Below, one piece after another: positions 16,647-25,608 of a stretch of 64,000 nucleotides of DNA (position 1 is the first letter of the stretch; every line of letters begins with the position of its first letter). A program made the position numbers and the translations under genes. The notes beneath the pieces are model-generated. The model did no database searches. It saw only the letters and a program-made list of their open reading frames with translations, and was not told where the DNA came from. Source of the stretch: an uncultured Bryobacteraceae bacterium (GTDB lineage: Bacteria; Acidobacteriota; Terriglobia; Bryobacterales; Bryobacteraceae); the NCBI GenBank assembly GCA_937920635.1, contig CAKZUE010000070.1:1-64000 (forward strand). Direction: 5' to 3'.

Positions 16647-19600
16647 TCAGAAGTCGGCGCGGATGCCGAACTGGATCTGCCGGCGGTCGTCGCTGACGCC
16701 GGAGATCTGGCCGAACAGCGGGTTGGCCGGGTTGGTGTTGATGCCCGTAAAACGGTGCCGGTTGAAGAGATTGAGAAACTCGGCACGGAACTGCACGCGC
16801 GTGCCTTCGCGCGGCGTCCAGTTTTTCTGAAGGCTTGTGTCCTCGCTATAGAAGGCGAAGCCGCGGAGCTGATTGACGAGCCGCGATGCGTTGCCCCGGG
16901 CGTAGCGGTCGACCTTGACGGGATCCACCACCATTGAGGTGTTGATGTAGGTCTTGTCCGGGCGCGGCGTGTTGATGTCGGTCATGTCAAATTTCTTTGG
17001 GTCGAAGCCGGAGTTGTAGAGCGGCTTGCCGCCGGTGATGAGGAACGGCCGGTTGGTGGCGAAGTTCGAGTTGGGCGTGCCCGTGGCGCCGAGGCCCATC
17101 GGCATGCCGGATGCGTAGTTGCCGATGTACTGCAAGGTCCAGCCGCCGGCGAAGAAGTCGAGCCACATGGGGATGTCCTTGCCGCGCGCACGCGAGCGGC
17201 CGAAGGGCAGGTCGTAGGAGGCGCCGACTTTGACCACGTGGCGCTGATCGTACTCCATCACGCTCTTCTCCAGGCTCAGGTTGTAGTAGTCGAGCGGGCG
17301 TCCCCAGTTCATGCCCCAGGTGTCGCCGAAGGTGGAGCTGACGTTGCCCATGGTCTTGGAGAAGGTGTAATTCGAGCTGAACTGGAGGCCGTGGGAGTAA
17401 CGCTTGTTCCACTGTAGTTGCAACGCCTGATAGTTGGAGAAGCCCAGCGGCACGTTCCAGCTATAGAGCGCGCTCCAGTAGATGACCGTTGGGTACGGCG
17501 ACAGCGTCTGCCACAGCGGGATCCACTCGCCGTCGTTGCCGTACGGGTAACGGCCGCCGAGCTGCTTGATGGACGCCGGAACGGAGGCATCGTTGTTCAC
17601 CCAGCCACCCAGCGTGTCGCCGAGGCCCAGCACCGAGTAAGGGATCTGGAACGGGCGGCGGATTTCGTTGGCCAGCAGGCCGACGCTCTGCGTGCCGACG
17701 TAGCCGATGTCGACCACCATCTGGCCGGGCAGCTCGCGCTGGAGGTTGAAGTTCCACTGCATGGTGTAGCCGACGCGGCCGCCATTGGGATCCCAGCTCA
17801 CCGGGCCCCAGATGTATTTGGCGAGAGACGGATCGAGCTCGGCCTTGCGGATGACGCCGTTGTAGCCGTCATCCCAGTTGAAGGCGGGCAGGTTCGGCGC
17901 GGGGCGCTGCACCTGGTTGGTCATGGTGAAGCCGGCCTTGTTGCCCCAGGGCACGCCCGACCAGCCGTTGGGGATGCGCGGCGAATAGAAAATGCCGAAG
18001 CCCGAGCGGACGGTCATCTTCGTGGCCTCCGGCAGCTGGTAAGCGAAGCCGACGCGCGGCCCCCAGGTGGTCCACAGGTTGTTGTCGTAGAACATGCGGC
18101 GGCCGTTGCGGCCGGGCCCTGTTCCGGCGAACTCCACGGCGCCCTTGATGCCATACTTCGGGTCGGTCAGATCGAGATTGAAGTTGTGCAGGCGGTCGTA
18201 TTTCTCCGTGCCCTGGGGCTGGTAGTCCCAACGCAGGCCGATGTTGACGGTGAGCCGGCGGCTGACTTTCCAGTCGTCCTGGACGAACCAGCTATACATG
18301 GGGAACTGGCTGCCCACGGGGACGTCAATGTTGACGCTGGCGCTGGTGACCTGGCCCAGCAGCATGGACGCAAAGCCGTGGCCGGTCTGATTGAAGCCGG
18401 GCAGCCCGGTGACGTCGGCGCCGAAGTTGAACTGGCCCGGGCCGGCGCCGTTGCGCCAGTTCAGGCCGTTCCAGCGGTAATCGAAGCCAAACTTGAAGGC
18501 GTGCTTGCCGCGCAGCCAGCTCAGGGTGTTCACGAACTGGTAAGCCGTGCCCGCGCCCACGTCATTGGCCTGGTACCCAAGCACGGGGAAGCTGACGCGG
18601 TCGCCCGACAGGCCGGTGATCTCGGGATAATTCATATCCTGCCGGATGCCCTTGATGCCGAGGATCTGGGCGCCGGGCTCCTTGACGTGTTTCGAGGTCG
18701 ACGGGTTGAGCTGGCGGTTGTAAGCCACCAGCATATGGTTCAGGATCGAGGGTGTGACGGTCCAGTCATGGGCGAGGCGCACGTAATGCGAGGCCACCCA
18801 CTGGAGACGGGCGCGGCTGAGCGGACCGCCGTTGGGATCATTGAAGTCCCAGACACCCCCCTGGTCGAGCAGCGTGCGCGGGCGGTCGACGAAGACGAAG
18901 GAGCCCGATAGCCGCTGGTTGGAATTGATCTGGAAATCGGACTTGGTGGAGAACTGGGTCTGCTCGAAGCCGGCCTGGTTGGAGACGGGGAAGAACGAGT
19001 TGTTCAACAGGGTGGGCAGCGCCGGCTTGTAGTGCTTCAGCATGATGTCGCGCAGGTTCATGGACACTTTCGAGAAGCGCGCCTGCGGGATGCGGTTGCC
19101 GGGGAACAAGTCGCGCACCACCTGGCCGCCGACGAGGCGGTAGCTGGCCGGATCGTAAATGGCGCCGCGCGGCACGTCGCGGCCGAGCGCGTCCTTGCCG
19201 AGGATTTCTCCGGTCAGGTAGTTGCTGAAGTCGCCGTTCCACCAGGCTTCCGTGGGCACGGTGACGGTGGGAGAACCGCCGCCGGCGAATTGCTCCTTGT
19301 ATTTCTCGTAGGCGGTGTAGAAAAACCACCGGTCTTTCCCGGAAAACAGCTTGGGAATTCCGACGGGACCGCCGAGCGAGGCCGCCCAGTTGTGGCGGCG
19401 GTCGAAGCGGCGCGGCCGCCCGTAGAAATTGTTGGCGAACGTATTGGCGTCGAAGCTTTCGTTATGGAGCTGGAACATTCCGCTGCCGTGGTACTGGTTG
19501 GTGCCCGACTTCATGACGAAGTTGAACACGCCGCCGGCGGTGCGGGTGAATTCGGCGCTCATGCCGCTGGTCTGGATCTTGAATTCCTCGAGCGCCTCCA

Positions 19601-20213
19601 TCGACGGGCTGGACTCGCCCATGTGGCCGCTGATGTAGATGGTGGCCGAGGCGCCTTCGAGAACCACTTCCTTGGAGAAAGAGGGAGCTCCGTTGATGTG
19701 GCTGGTCCAGTTGTTGCCGCTGACGCCCGGAGTGAGCTTGAAGGCGAAGTTCTCGGCGTAGCGGCCGCCGCTGAAGCCAAGCGGCAGGTCGATGACCTGG
19801 CGCGTGCCGAGCACCTGGCCGACCTCTGGCGTCTCGGTTTGCAGCAGCGGGACCTCGGCGGTGACAGTGAGAGATTCGCTCGTGGCGCCCACTTCCAGCC
19901 GTGCGTCGACCCGGACGACATCCTGAATGCTGAGACGGATGCCGTCACGGACTACTTTCTTGAAGCCCGGGGCCTCAAATTCCACGCGGTATTCTCCGAT
20001 GGGGAGGTTGGGGGCGCGGAACTGACCGGATTCGTTCGTACGCGTTTCCACGGCGAGGTTCGTCGTGGTTTGAATAATCGAGACCTTGACCTGTGGGACA
20101 ACGGCGCCCGTCGGGTCAGTAACGGTGCCGACCAAAGTGGCGCGGTCCTGCTGCGCCCAGAGAGAGACGGACAGCAGGCCTGCACCCAACAAGAGACTCA
20201 GAATTTGTTTCAT
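16647..20213 (-). CDS. TonB-dependent receptor, Oar-like, with carboxypeptidase-regulatory domain
   Basis: An 1188-residue outer-membrane receptor. Residues 1-20 are a signal peptide ending WAQ. Residues ~22-105 form the CarboxypepD_reg domain (LVGTVTDPTGAVVPQVKVS to ARLEVGAT), followed by a TonB-box-like stretch (SLTVTAEVPLLQ). The plug domain follows (GNNWTSHINGAPSFSKEVVLEG, GGVFNFVMKSGTNQYHG), then a ~900-residue barrel rich in aromatic strands. It ends LQFGIRADF with a C-terminal Phe, the signal for outer-membrane insertion. These proteins are expanded in Acidobacteriota and are thought to import oligosaccharides or other large solutes. GAGG lies 7 nt before the ATG. Upstream is a TTGACA promoter-like element. 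Confidence 0.95.
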   Translation of the reverse strand: MKQILSLLLGAGLLSVSLWAQQDRATLVGTVTDPTGAVVPQVKVSIIQTTTNLAVETRTNESGQFRAPNLPIGEYRVEFEAPGFKKVVRDGIRLSIQDVVRVDARLEVGATSESLTVTAEVPLLQTETPEVGQVLGTRQVIDLPLGFSGGRYAENFAFKLTPGVSGNNWTSHINGAPSFSKEVVLEGASATIYISGHMGESSPSMEALEEFKIQTSGMSAEFTRTAGGVFNFVMKSGTNQYHGSGMFQLHNESFDANTFANNFYGRPRRFDRRHNWAASLGGPVGIPKLFSGKDRWFFYTAYEKYKEQFAGGGSPTVTVPTEAWWNGDFSNYLTGEILGKDALGRDVPRGAIYDPASYRLVGGQVVRDLFPGNRIPQARFSKVSMNLRDIMLKHYKPALPTLLNNSFFPVSNQAGFEQTQFSTKSDFQINSNQRLSGSFVFVDRPRTLLDQGGVWDFNDPNGGPLSRARLQWVASHYVRLAHDWTVTPSILNHMLVAYNRQLNPSTSKHVKEPGAQILGIKGIRQDMNYPEITGLSGDRVSFPVLGYQANDVGAGTAYQFVNTLSWLRGKHAFKFGFDYRWNGLNWRNGAGPGQFNFGADVTGLPGFNQTGHGFASMLLGQVTSASVNIDVPVGSQFPMYSWFVQDDWKVSRRLTVNIGLRWDYQPQGTEKYDRLHNFNLDLTDPKYGIKGAVEFAGTGPGRNGRRMFYDNNLWTTWGPRVGFAYQLPEATKMTVRSGFGIFYSPRIPNGWSGVPWGNKAGFTMTNQVQRPAPNLPAFNWDDGYNGVIRKAELDPSLAKYIWGPVSWDPNGGRVGYTMQWNFNLQRELPGQMVVDIGYVGTQSVGLLANEIRRPFQIPYSVLGLGDTLGGWVNNDASVPASIKQLGGRYPYGNDGEWIPLWQTLSPYPTVIYWSALYSWNVPLGFSNYQALQLQWNKRYSHGLQFSSNYTFSKTMGNVSSTFGDTWGMNWGRPLDYYNLSLEKSVMEYDQRHVVKVGASYDLPFGRSRARGKDIPMWLDFFAGGWTLQYIGNYASGMPMGLGATGTPNSNFATNRPFLITGGKPLYNSGFDPKKFDMTDINTPRPDKTYINTSMVVDPVKVDRYARGNASRLVNQLRGFAFYSEDTSLQKNWTPREGTRVQFRAEFLNLFNRHRFTGINTNPANPLFGQISGVSDDRRQIQFGIRADF

Positions 20214-20323
20214 CGTGGAACCTCATTCCTGGCGATCGTGTACAGGCAACTCCCTGCGAGGCGGATGAGACGGTTCAGCCCCGCTGTGAGCGGCTCGCCA
20301 CGGGGCAAACCGCAATCGCTTAC

Positions 20324-20352
20324 ATCCTGTGACAATTACATTTCGTTGTCAA
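20324..20352 (-). promoter_or_regulatory. Candidate sigma-70 promoter and inverted repeat upstream of the TonB receptor
   Basis: On the minus strand TTGACA (20352-20347) is followed after 17 nt by CAGGAT (20329-20324), a good -35 and a weak -10. The region also contains the inverted repeat TGACAA (20330-20335) / TTGTCA (20346-20351), which overlaps the -35 and could bind a repressor. The leader to ATG 20213 would be about 105 nt. Confidence 0.4.
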
Positions 20353-20706
20353 GGGCCAACCATAACCGCGCAGATTAAGTATTTTCATTTTTTTCTGTTC
20401 GGTGGCGACCCAGCCCTGTCGGTTTGCACGGCTTCGAGCGCGGTTCTGGATGCGCGACGGGGGCAGCAAGATAAAACGAGCAGCTAACTGGTGTTGACGC
20501 GCGTCGGGGCCGCGCCTGAGGGCCGCTCTCTTCGGTCGCTCAATCGCCCTTCCATCGCGGCACAAATCACGCTTCCCGCCGTCCGTTGCCGGCACAGAAC
20601 CGTGCTGGCGCGGGCGTACCGGTGTTCCGAGCCGCGAGCGAAGCGGCCGGAGTCTGCAGGAGCGGGCGGCTCCGGCACGGAACGGCAATCGGGGAAAACT
20701 CCAGCT

Positions 20707-20922
20707 CAGGCGGGTCTGTCCCCGGTTTCGTCCTATTTCCAGGCATGAAATTGGTGCCAGGCGGGCCTGTCCCCGGTTTCGAAAGATTAAACTGGTGCCA
20801 GGCGGGCCTGTCCCCGGTTTCGTCCCCGGTTTCGTCCGACCTCGGGCCACTTCAAAACCTCGGGAGGGTGGATCTCTGTCTCCCCCTTGACGTACCCCTA
20901 TCATGGACGTCCCCGGTTTCGC
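20707..20922. repeat. Cluster of GCCTGTCCCCGGTTTCG units
   Basis: Units occur at 20707-20730 (CAGGCGGGTCTGTCCCCGG...), 20753-20782 and 20794-20822, the last two sharing about 29 nt beginning GGTGCCAGGCGGGCC. Extra half-units (GTCCCCGGTTTCG) follow at 20822-20835 and 20909-20921. The spacing of the full units is 41-46 bp. The core equals the right arm of the palindrome at 13147-13188. REP elements mobilised by a RAYT transposase elsewhere are a plausible origin. Confidence 0.7.
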
Positions 20923-20950
20923 TTTTCGCGGTGCCGTTCCTCTGTGTCCC

Positions 20951-21520
20951 TCAGTCGGCTATGGAAGCCGGCTTCAGCAGGGCGGCGAGCTGTTCCGGCG
21001 CGGGCGGGTTCTGTTCGACGACATCCATGCCTTCGGCGGTGATCATGGGGCAGCTTTTGTCGTCGAGCCCCACCCAGCCACGCTGTTTGAGATACCACAA
21101 GGCGAAGAACATCGGCTCAGCCGGGAAATTGACCATGGCTTCGATGAGCCGGACGGGCATGCCCGGCGAGCCGGGGTTGGCCCGGCGGCGCTCGTAGAGG
21201 ATGGAAAGGATCGCCATGCGCCGGCCGGCCTCCGAGGTGACGGCTTCATGAAAGCGCCGGGGGGAGAGTGTGGGAGCCCCCTCTTCCTCCTTGGGCAGCA
21301 GGGAGTTGAACGCTTCGCGCGTCACCGGATTGGACAGTACCTCATAGGCCTGGGTGACGGCCTCGTATTTTGCCGGATCCGGCGAGGCGCCGTTCCGCGG
21401 GTGGTGTTTGGAAGCCAGCGTCGAATAGGCGCGGTGGATCTCTTCCGCCGTGGCCTTCCGAGTCAAGCCGAGCACGGCGTAGTGGTCCTGGAATTTTGTC
21501 GAGGGCAGAGAGGCGCTCAT
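20951..21520 (-). CDS. J-domain (DnaJ-like) protein with HPR instead of HPD
   Basis: A 189-residue protein. Residues ~12-72 form a J-domain: DHYAVLGLTRKATAEEIHRAYSTLASKHHP, then YEAVTQAYEVLSNPVTREAFN. In helix II-III the invariant His-Pro-Asp, which stimulates the Hsp70 ATPase, reads H40-P41-R42 (codons CAC CCG CGG). The remaining ~115 residues are helical and lack the Gly/Phe, zinc-finger and substrate domains of true DnaJ. They end in a winged-helix-like segment (LWYLKQRGWVGLDDKSCPMITAEGMDVVEQ). AGGAG lies 6 nt before ATG 21520. It is divergent from the M23 peptidase. It may be a J-like protein that no longer works with DnaK in the usual way. Confidence 0.85.
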   Translation of the reverse strand: MSASLPSTKFQDHYAVLGLTRKATAEEIHRAYSTLASKHHPRNGASPDPAKYEAVTQAYEVLSNPVTREAFNSLLPKEEEGAPTLSPRRFHEAVTSEAGRRMAILSILYERRRANPGSPGMPVRLIEAMVNFPAEPMFFALWYLKQRGWVGLDDKSCPMITAEGMDVVEQNPPAPEQLAALLKPASIAD

Positions 21521-21613
21521 CCTGATCTCCTGCTGCATGGATCGTCGGAACCGCCGCGGGACTTGAGGCCCGGAGGACAATCGTCTAAAGCGCGGGGCGC
21601 GGGCGGCCGATGG

Positions 21614-23026
21614 TTGGGTGTGGCCCGCCCGGCCGTCCTGCTCCTGGTGTTTGCCGCAGCCGCCCAAGGTGTGGAGATCAGCCGTCTGGAGACAGGGCCG
21701 GCGGCCGAGCCCGGCGCCTGCCGCCTGTCCCGGCGGGCCGATTCGGTGCAGGCGGGTGATCCCCAGATCCTGGTCCGCTTTACGGGGCGCGCACCGGCAG
21801 GCGAATCCTTTGCTGTGGAGTGGGTCAGCCCGGCGGGGGCGGTGGTGGAGAGCACGGTATACGCGGACCTGCCCCCTGGCAGAACCTTGTGCGTGGTCAA
21901 CGCGCTCCAGATTGGCGGCTTCGCTCCGGCCACACAGCCCGGGCGGTGGCGCGTGCGGGTGGTGGCGGGCGGACGCGTGGCGGGCGAGCGGGAATTCGAG
22001 ATCCTTGGCAGGCCGACGCCGCTGGCCGTGCGGGTCTCCGCCGCAGGGCCAGAGGGTCTTGTGCTCGATACGCTCGGCGCCGAGCCGGACACGACGGTCA
22101 ACATCGCGAGATACAGGGAGAACGCCGGCTGGGAATATGTGGCGGTGGTGCTGGCCTCGCAGCGCGAGGGCGGCCGCATGCGCGCCGATCCCGGCCCGCT
22201 CGAGCCGGGCGAGTATCTGGTGATCCTGCGCAATCCCAACGGCGACGAAAGCCCGCCGGCGCGGTTTGTGGTGGCCTCGGCAGACGCCTACCGCAAGCCG
22301 TTTCCTGACGGCGAGACGTGGCGGGTGACGCAGCGGCCCTATGGCGCCTTTTCCCATTACGGCAGGGCGTTGCACGCCTGGGATTTCGCGCCCGTGGAGG
22401 GCCGTTTCGTCACCGCCATGCGGGGCGGCGTCGTGCTGGCGCGCGACCTGCGGATGGGGCAGACGCCGGACCAGCGCCTTTTCGGCAACTACATCACCAT
22501 CCGCCATGGCGACGGCACCTATGCTCATTACGCCCATCTGAAATCCGGCACGTTCCGCGTGCGCACCGGGCAGCGCGTGGAAGCCGGGCAGGTCCTGGCC
22601 GAAGCCGGCAACAGCGGCTATTCTTTTGGCCGCCACGTCCATGTGCATGTCACCCGCGAGCCGTCAATCGCCGCGCCGAGCATTCCCTTCCGGTTCCAGG
22701 ACGGCGCATCGGGGCCGGTGCTGGCCTCGGCGCCGTCATCCAGCAGGGAATGGGAAGGCGCCGCGGCCTTCGCGCAATGGTGGACGCGTCCGCTCCGCGT
22801 GCCGCGCAACGCCGGACGGCTGGCCGTCCAGCTTCAGTGCAGCGATTCCGGCGCCGAGCTCGATCTCTGGCTGGTGAGCCCCACCGGGGATTGGATCCGG
22901 GCTGAAGGAGCGCGGGCCGAGGTGGCGCGCCCGCAGCCGGGCACGTGGCGGGTGGCCGTGCAGAGCGTCCGCGGGGAGGCTGCCTTCCGGGTGGAACCGG
23001 AAATTACACTCTTGCGTCCATATTGA
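21614..23026 (+). CDS. Secreted M23-family (LytM) metallopeptidase
   Basis: About 470 residues. The N terminus is a signal peptide (ARPAVLLLVFAAAAQGVE). Two beta domains precede the peptidase. The M23 domain (~230-360) shows the zinc ligands: H and D in LHAWDFAP, and the HVHVH motif in GRHVHVHVTRE, with the usual GNYITIRHGDGTYAHYAHL block between them. A C-terminal ~90-residue domain looks like a pre-peptidase C-terminal domain (GAELDLWLVSPTGDWIRAEGA). It likely cleaves peptidoglycan cross-bridges or acts on other peptides in the envelope. The start is uncertain: no ATG fits, so TTG 21614, GTG 21620 or TTG 21563 must be used. It is divergent from the J-domain gene. Confidence 0.85.
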   Translation: MGVARPAVLLLVFAAAAQGVEISRLETGPAAEPGACRLSRRADSVQAGDPQILVRFTGRAPAGESFAVEWVSPAGAVVESTVYADLPPGRTLCVVNALQIGGFAPATQPGRWRVRVVAGGRVAGEREFEILGRPTPLAVRVSAAGPEGLVLDTLGAEPDTTVNIARYRENAGWEYVAVVLASQREGGRMRADPGPLEPGEYLVILRNPNGDESPPARFVVASADAYRKPFPDGETWRVTQRPYGAFSHYGRALHAWDFAPVEGRFVTAMRGGVVLARDLRMGQTPDQRLFGNYITIRHGDGTYAHYAHLKSGTFRVRTGQRVEAGQVLAEAGNSGYSFGRHVHVHVTREPSIAAPSIPFRFQDGASGPVLASAPSSSREWEGAAAFAQWWTRPLRVPRNAGRLAVQLQCSDSGAELDLWLVSPTGDWIRAEGARAEVARPQPGTWRVAVQSVRGEAAFRVEPEITLLRPY

Positions 23027-23060
23027 AGCCGTGGGGCTATACTGGAGGCGAGGGCCAAAC

Positions 23061-23507
23061 ATGAAGACCTACCTGCGATTCGGCATTCTCGTGGCGGCGG
23101 TTCTCGGCACGCTGGCATGGCTGGCCGCGAGCGGCATCCGCGAATCGAAGACGTACTACAAGACGATCTCCGAACTGAAATCCATGCCGCAATCGGAGGC
23201 CAGCAAACGGGTCCGCGTGACCGGCGACGTGGTGGCGGGCTCCATCCGGCGCGAGGGCACGGCGGTCCATTTCCAGATCTGCGAGAAAGAGCGCGGCGCC
23301 ACGCTGAACGTGGTCTACACGGGCAAAGACCCGCTGCCGGACACGTTCCGCGACGAGGCGCAGGCGATGGCGGACGGCAAGATGGCCCCGGACGGGACGT
23401 TCCACGCCAGCTCAATCGCCGCCAAATGTCCGTCGAAGTATGAGGCTGCACCGGGGAAGGCCGCTCCCCAGCCGCTGAACCCCGGTCCGTCGCGGTCCTC
23501 GCTGTAG
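23061..23507 (+). CDS. ccmE: Cytochrome c maturation heme chaperone CcmE, CxxxY type
   Basis: A 148-residue membrane-anchored OB-fold protein. It has an N-terminal anchor (~5-23), then the beta core (VRVTGDVVAGSIRREGTAVHFQICE) and a flexible tail. CcmE receives heme from CcmC with CcmAB and passes it to CcmF outside the membrane. Most bacterial CcmE bind heme covalently through a His in HxxxY. Here the motif is C123-P-S-K-Y127, the CxxxY form reported from archaea, Desulfovibrio and some others. It is the first gene of the ccm cluster, 34 bp before ccmF. A GAGG-rich stretch precedes the ATG. Confidence 0.92.
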   Translation: MKTYLRFGILVAAVLGTLAWLAASGIRESKTYYKTISELKSMPQSEASKRVRVTGDVVAGSIRREGTAVHFQICEKERGATLNVVYTGKDPLPDTFRDEAQAMADGKMAPDGTFHASSIAAKCPSKYEAAPGKAAPQPLNPGPSRSSL

Positions 23508-23541
23508 AGCTGTTTCAATTCCACGCTCGGAGCGATATCTC

Positions 23542-25557
23542 ATGGAGACTCTCGGCGCATTCAGTCTGCTGCTGGCGCTTTGCCTGGCAGCTTATGCCCT
23601 GCTGGCTTCGGTAATCGGCGGCTGGAAGCAGAAGCCCTTTCTGGTGGAGAGCGCGCGGCGCGCCACCTATGGCGTTTTTCTCATGCTCACGGCGGCGTCC
23701 GCCATCCTAGTCTACGCCCTGATCACGAGCGATTTCCGGTTCTCGTACGTCGCCGAACGCTCCAACCGGGCCATGCCGATGGTGTACAAGTTCGCGGCGT
23801 GGTGGGGCGGGCAGGAGGGATCGCTCCTGCTGTGGAGCTGGATGCTGTCGCTGTACTCGGCCATTGTCGTCTGGACCAACCGCGCCAGGCACCGCAATCT
23901 GATGCCGTGGGTGATGGCGGTGCTCGCTTTCACGCAGACGTTTTTCTGCCTGCTGAACGTGTTTGTCGAGCCGCCGTTCCAGATGCTGGCGGTGGGGCGC
24001 GGGGTGACGTCGGTGGTGGACGGCAACGGGTTGAACCCGCTGCTGCAATACTGGCTGATGGCGATCCACCCGCCGGCGCTGTATCTCGGCTTTGTGGGCT
24101 TCGTGGTGCCGTTCGCCTTCGCCTTTGCGTCGCTGCTGAAGCGCGAGCCGGGAGAAGCCTGGATCGCCACCACGCGGCGCTGGTCGCTGGTCACCTGGGG
24201 CTTCCTCTCCGTCGGCATCATGCTCGGGCAGGGGTGGGCCTACGCGGTGCTCGGCTGGGGCGGCTACTGGGGCTGGGACCCGGTGGAGAACGCTTCGCTG
24301 CTGCCGTGGATCACGGGCACGGCTTTCCTGCATTCTGTCATGATGCAGGAGAAAAAAGGGATGATGAAAGTCTGGAATATGGTGCTGATTTCAGCCACAT
24401 ATTTCCTCTGTATTTTCGGCACTTTCCTCACCCGCAGCGGCATTGTTTCCAGCGTTCACGCGTTCGCCCAGTCGTCGCTGGGCTCCTGGTTCGTCGGTTT
24501 TCTGGCCATCAGTATTTCCATAACGACCTTTCTGATCCTGCGGCGGCTGGACTATCTCAAGAGCGAGTCGCACCTGGAAAGCGTTCTGAGCCGGGAGTCG
24601 AGCTTCCTGTTCAACAACCTGCTGCTGCTGGCGTCGTGCTTCGCGGTGCTGTGGGGCACGCTGTTTCCGGTGCTGACGGAGGCGCTGATGGGGGAGAAGA
24701 TCACCGTCGGCGCGCCGTTCTTCAACAAGGTGAACATCCCCATCGGGCTGGCGCTGCTGCTGCTGACCGGGGTGGGGCCGCTGATTGCGTGGCGGCGCAG
24801 CTCGTGGGAGAGCCTGAAGCGCGCCTTCCGGTGGCCGGTGCTGGCGATGGGGCTGACCATCGCGCTGCTGCTGGCTTTCGGCGTGCGGCATTTCTACGCG
24901 CTGGTGAGCCTGGGGCTGTGCGCTTTCGTCGCCGCCACGGTGGTCATGGAATTTTACAAGGGCGCGCGCTCGATCGCCGTGAAGAACCAGATGAACTTCC
25001 TCCGCGCCACCGTCGAGCTGACGCACCGCAACACGCGGCGCTACGGCGGCTATCTGGTCCACATGGGCATCGTGCTGATGTTCATCGGCTACACGGGGTC
25101 GGCGTTCAACAAGGACACGACCGAGGAAGTCAAGATCGGCTCGCACTTCACCGTCGGGAGTTACCAACTGCATGTCAAGGAGGTCACCGACGGCTCCAAC
25201 CCGAACTACTCCTGGCAGCGCGCCGTCATCGCCGTGCATCGCAACGGCCAGTATCTGGGCGATCTCAAGCCCGAGCGGCGCGTCTACGCCGCCTCGCAGC
25301 AGCCCACGTCGGAGGTGGCCATCCGCCGGCGGCTCAACGAGGACCTGTACCTGAACTTCGCCAGCATGAGCCAGACGGATCCGGAGGCGGCCATCATCCA
25401 GGCCTACGTGTTTCCGCTGGTGAGCTGGATCTGGATCGGCTTCTACGTGCTGCTGTTCGGCACCATCGTGTGCCTGATCCCGAGCAAAGTGAAATATGCT
25501 TATCCGAGGACCCAGGTGGTGGGCGTCTATGAACGCCAGCCTGAGCCGGCGCAGTGA
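23542..25557 (+). CDS. ccmF: Cytochrome c heme lyase CcmF
   Basis: A 671-residue integral membrane protein with about 14-15 helices, the normal size. The WWD domain, which presents heme, is clear: WGGYWGWDPVENASLLPW at about 236-253. Conserved heme-ligand histidines lie in the neighbouring loops, for example LMAIHPPALYLGF. The large periplasmic loop near the C terminus (TEEVKIGSHFTVGSYQLHVKEV) precedes the last helix. CcmF ligates heme to the CxxCH motif of apocytochromes in the periplasm, taking it from CcmE. CcmH and the thioredoxin CcmG normally assist; neither is in the window. Confidence 0.96.
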   Translation: METLGAFSLLLALCLAAYALLASVIGGWKQKPFLVESARRATYGVFLMLTAASAILVYALITSDFRFSYVAERSNRAMPMVYKFAAWWGGQEGSLLLWSWMLSLYSAIVVWTNRARHRNLMPWVMAVLAFTQTFFCLLNVFVEPPFQMLAVGRGVTSVVDGNGLNPLLQYWLMAIHPPALYLGFVGFVVPFAFAFASLLKREPGEAWIATTRRWSLVTWGFLSVGIMLGQGWAYAVLGWGGYWGWDPVENASLLPWITGTAFLHSVMMQEKKGMMKVWNMVLISATYFLCIFGTFLTRSGIVSSVHAFAQSSLGSWFVGFLAISISITTFLILRRLDYLKSESHLESVLSRESSFLFNNLLLLASCFAVLWGTLFPVLTEALMGEKITVGAPFFNKVNIPIGLALLLLTGVGPLIAWRRSSWESLKRAFRWPVLAMGLTIALLLAFGVRHFYALVSLGLCAFVAATVVMEFYKGARSIAVKNQMNFLRATVELTHRNTRRYGGYLVHMGIVLMFIGYTGSAFNKDTTEEVKIGSHFTVGSYQLHVKEVTDGSNPNYSWQRAVIAVHRNGQYLGDLKPERRVYAASQQPTSEVAIRRRLNEDLYLNFASMSQTDPEAAIIQAYVFPLVSWIWIGFYVLLFGTIVCLIPSKVKYAYPRTQVVGVYERQPEPAQ

Positions 25558-25608
25558 CGCCGCGGGCGCCCGCGAGGCGCCTGCGGCTGGAAAGATGGAT
25601 CAACCGAG

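Larger units (their letters stand above)
20214..20950. other. Repeat-rich gap between the TonB receptor and the J-domain gene
   Basis: A 737-bp region without a convincing gene. It holds the receptor promoter candidate (20324-20352), an inverted repeat and, from 20707 on, several copies of a GCCTGTCCCCGGTTTCG unit. A minus-strand frame at 20484-20678 is open but has no ribosome site and no domain. Confidence 0.55.

Noticed and set aside
20484-20678. A 64-codon minus frame in the repeat-rich gap
   Set aside because: No ribosome site, no signal peptide and no family; it lies in a region of dispersed repeats.
20951-22648. A 565-codon minus frame covering the J-domain gene and the M23 gene
   Set aside because: Only its last 189 codons are the J-domain gene, with a good ribosome site at ATG 21520. 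The rest is antisense to the M23 peptidase.
23580-25532. A 650-codon plus frame within ccmF
   Set aside because: It is a shifted frame of ccmF; Ala/Arg/His composition and no membrane segments.
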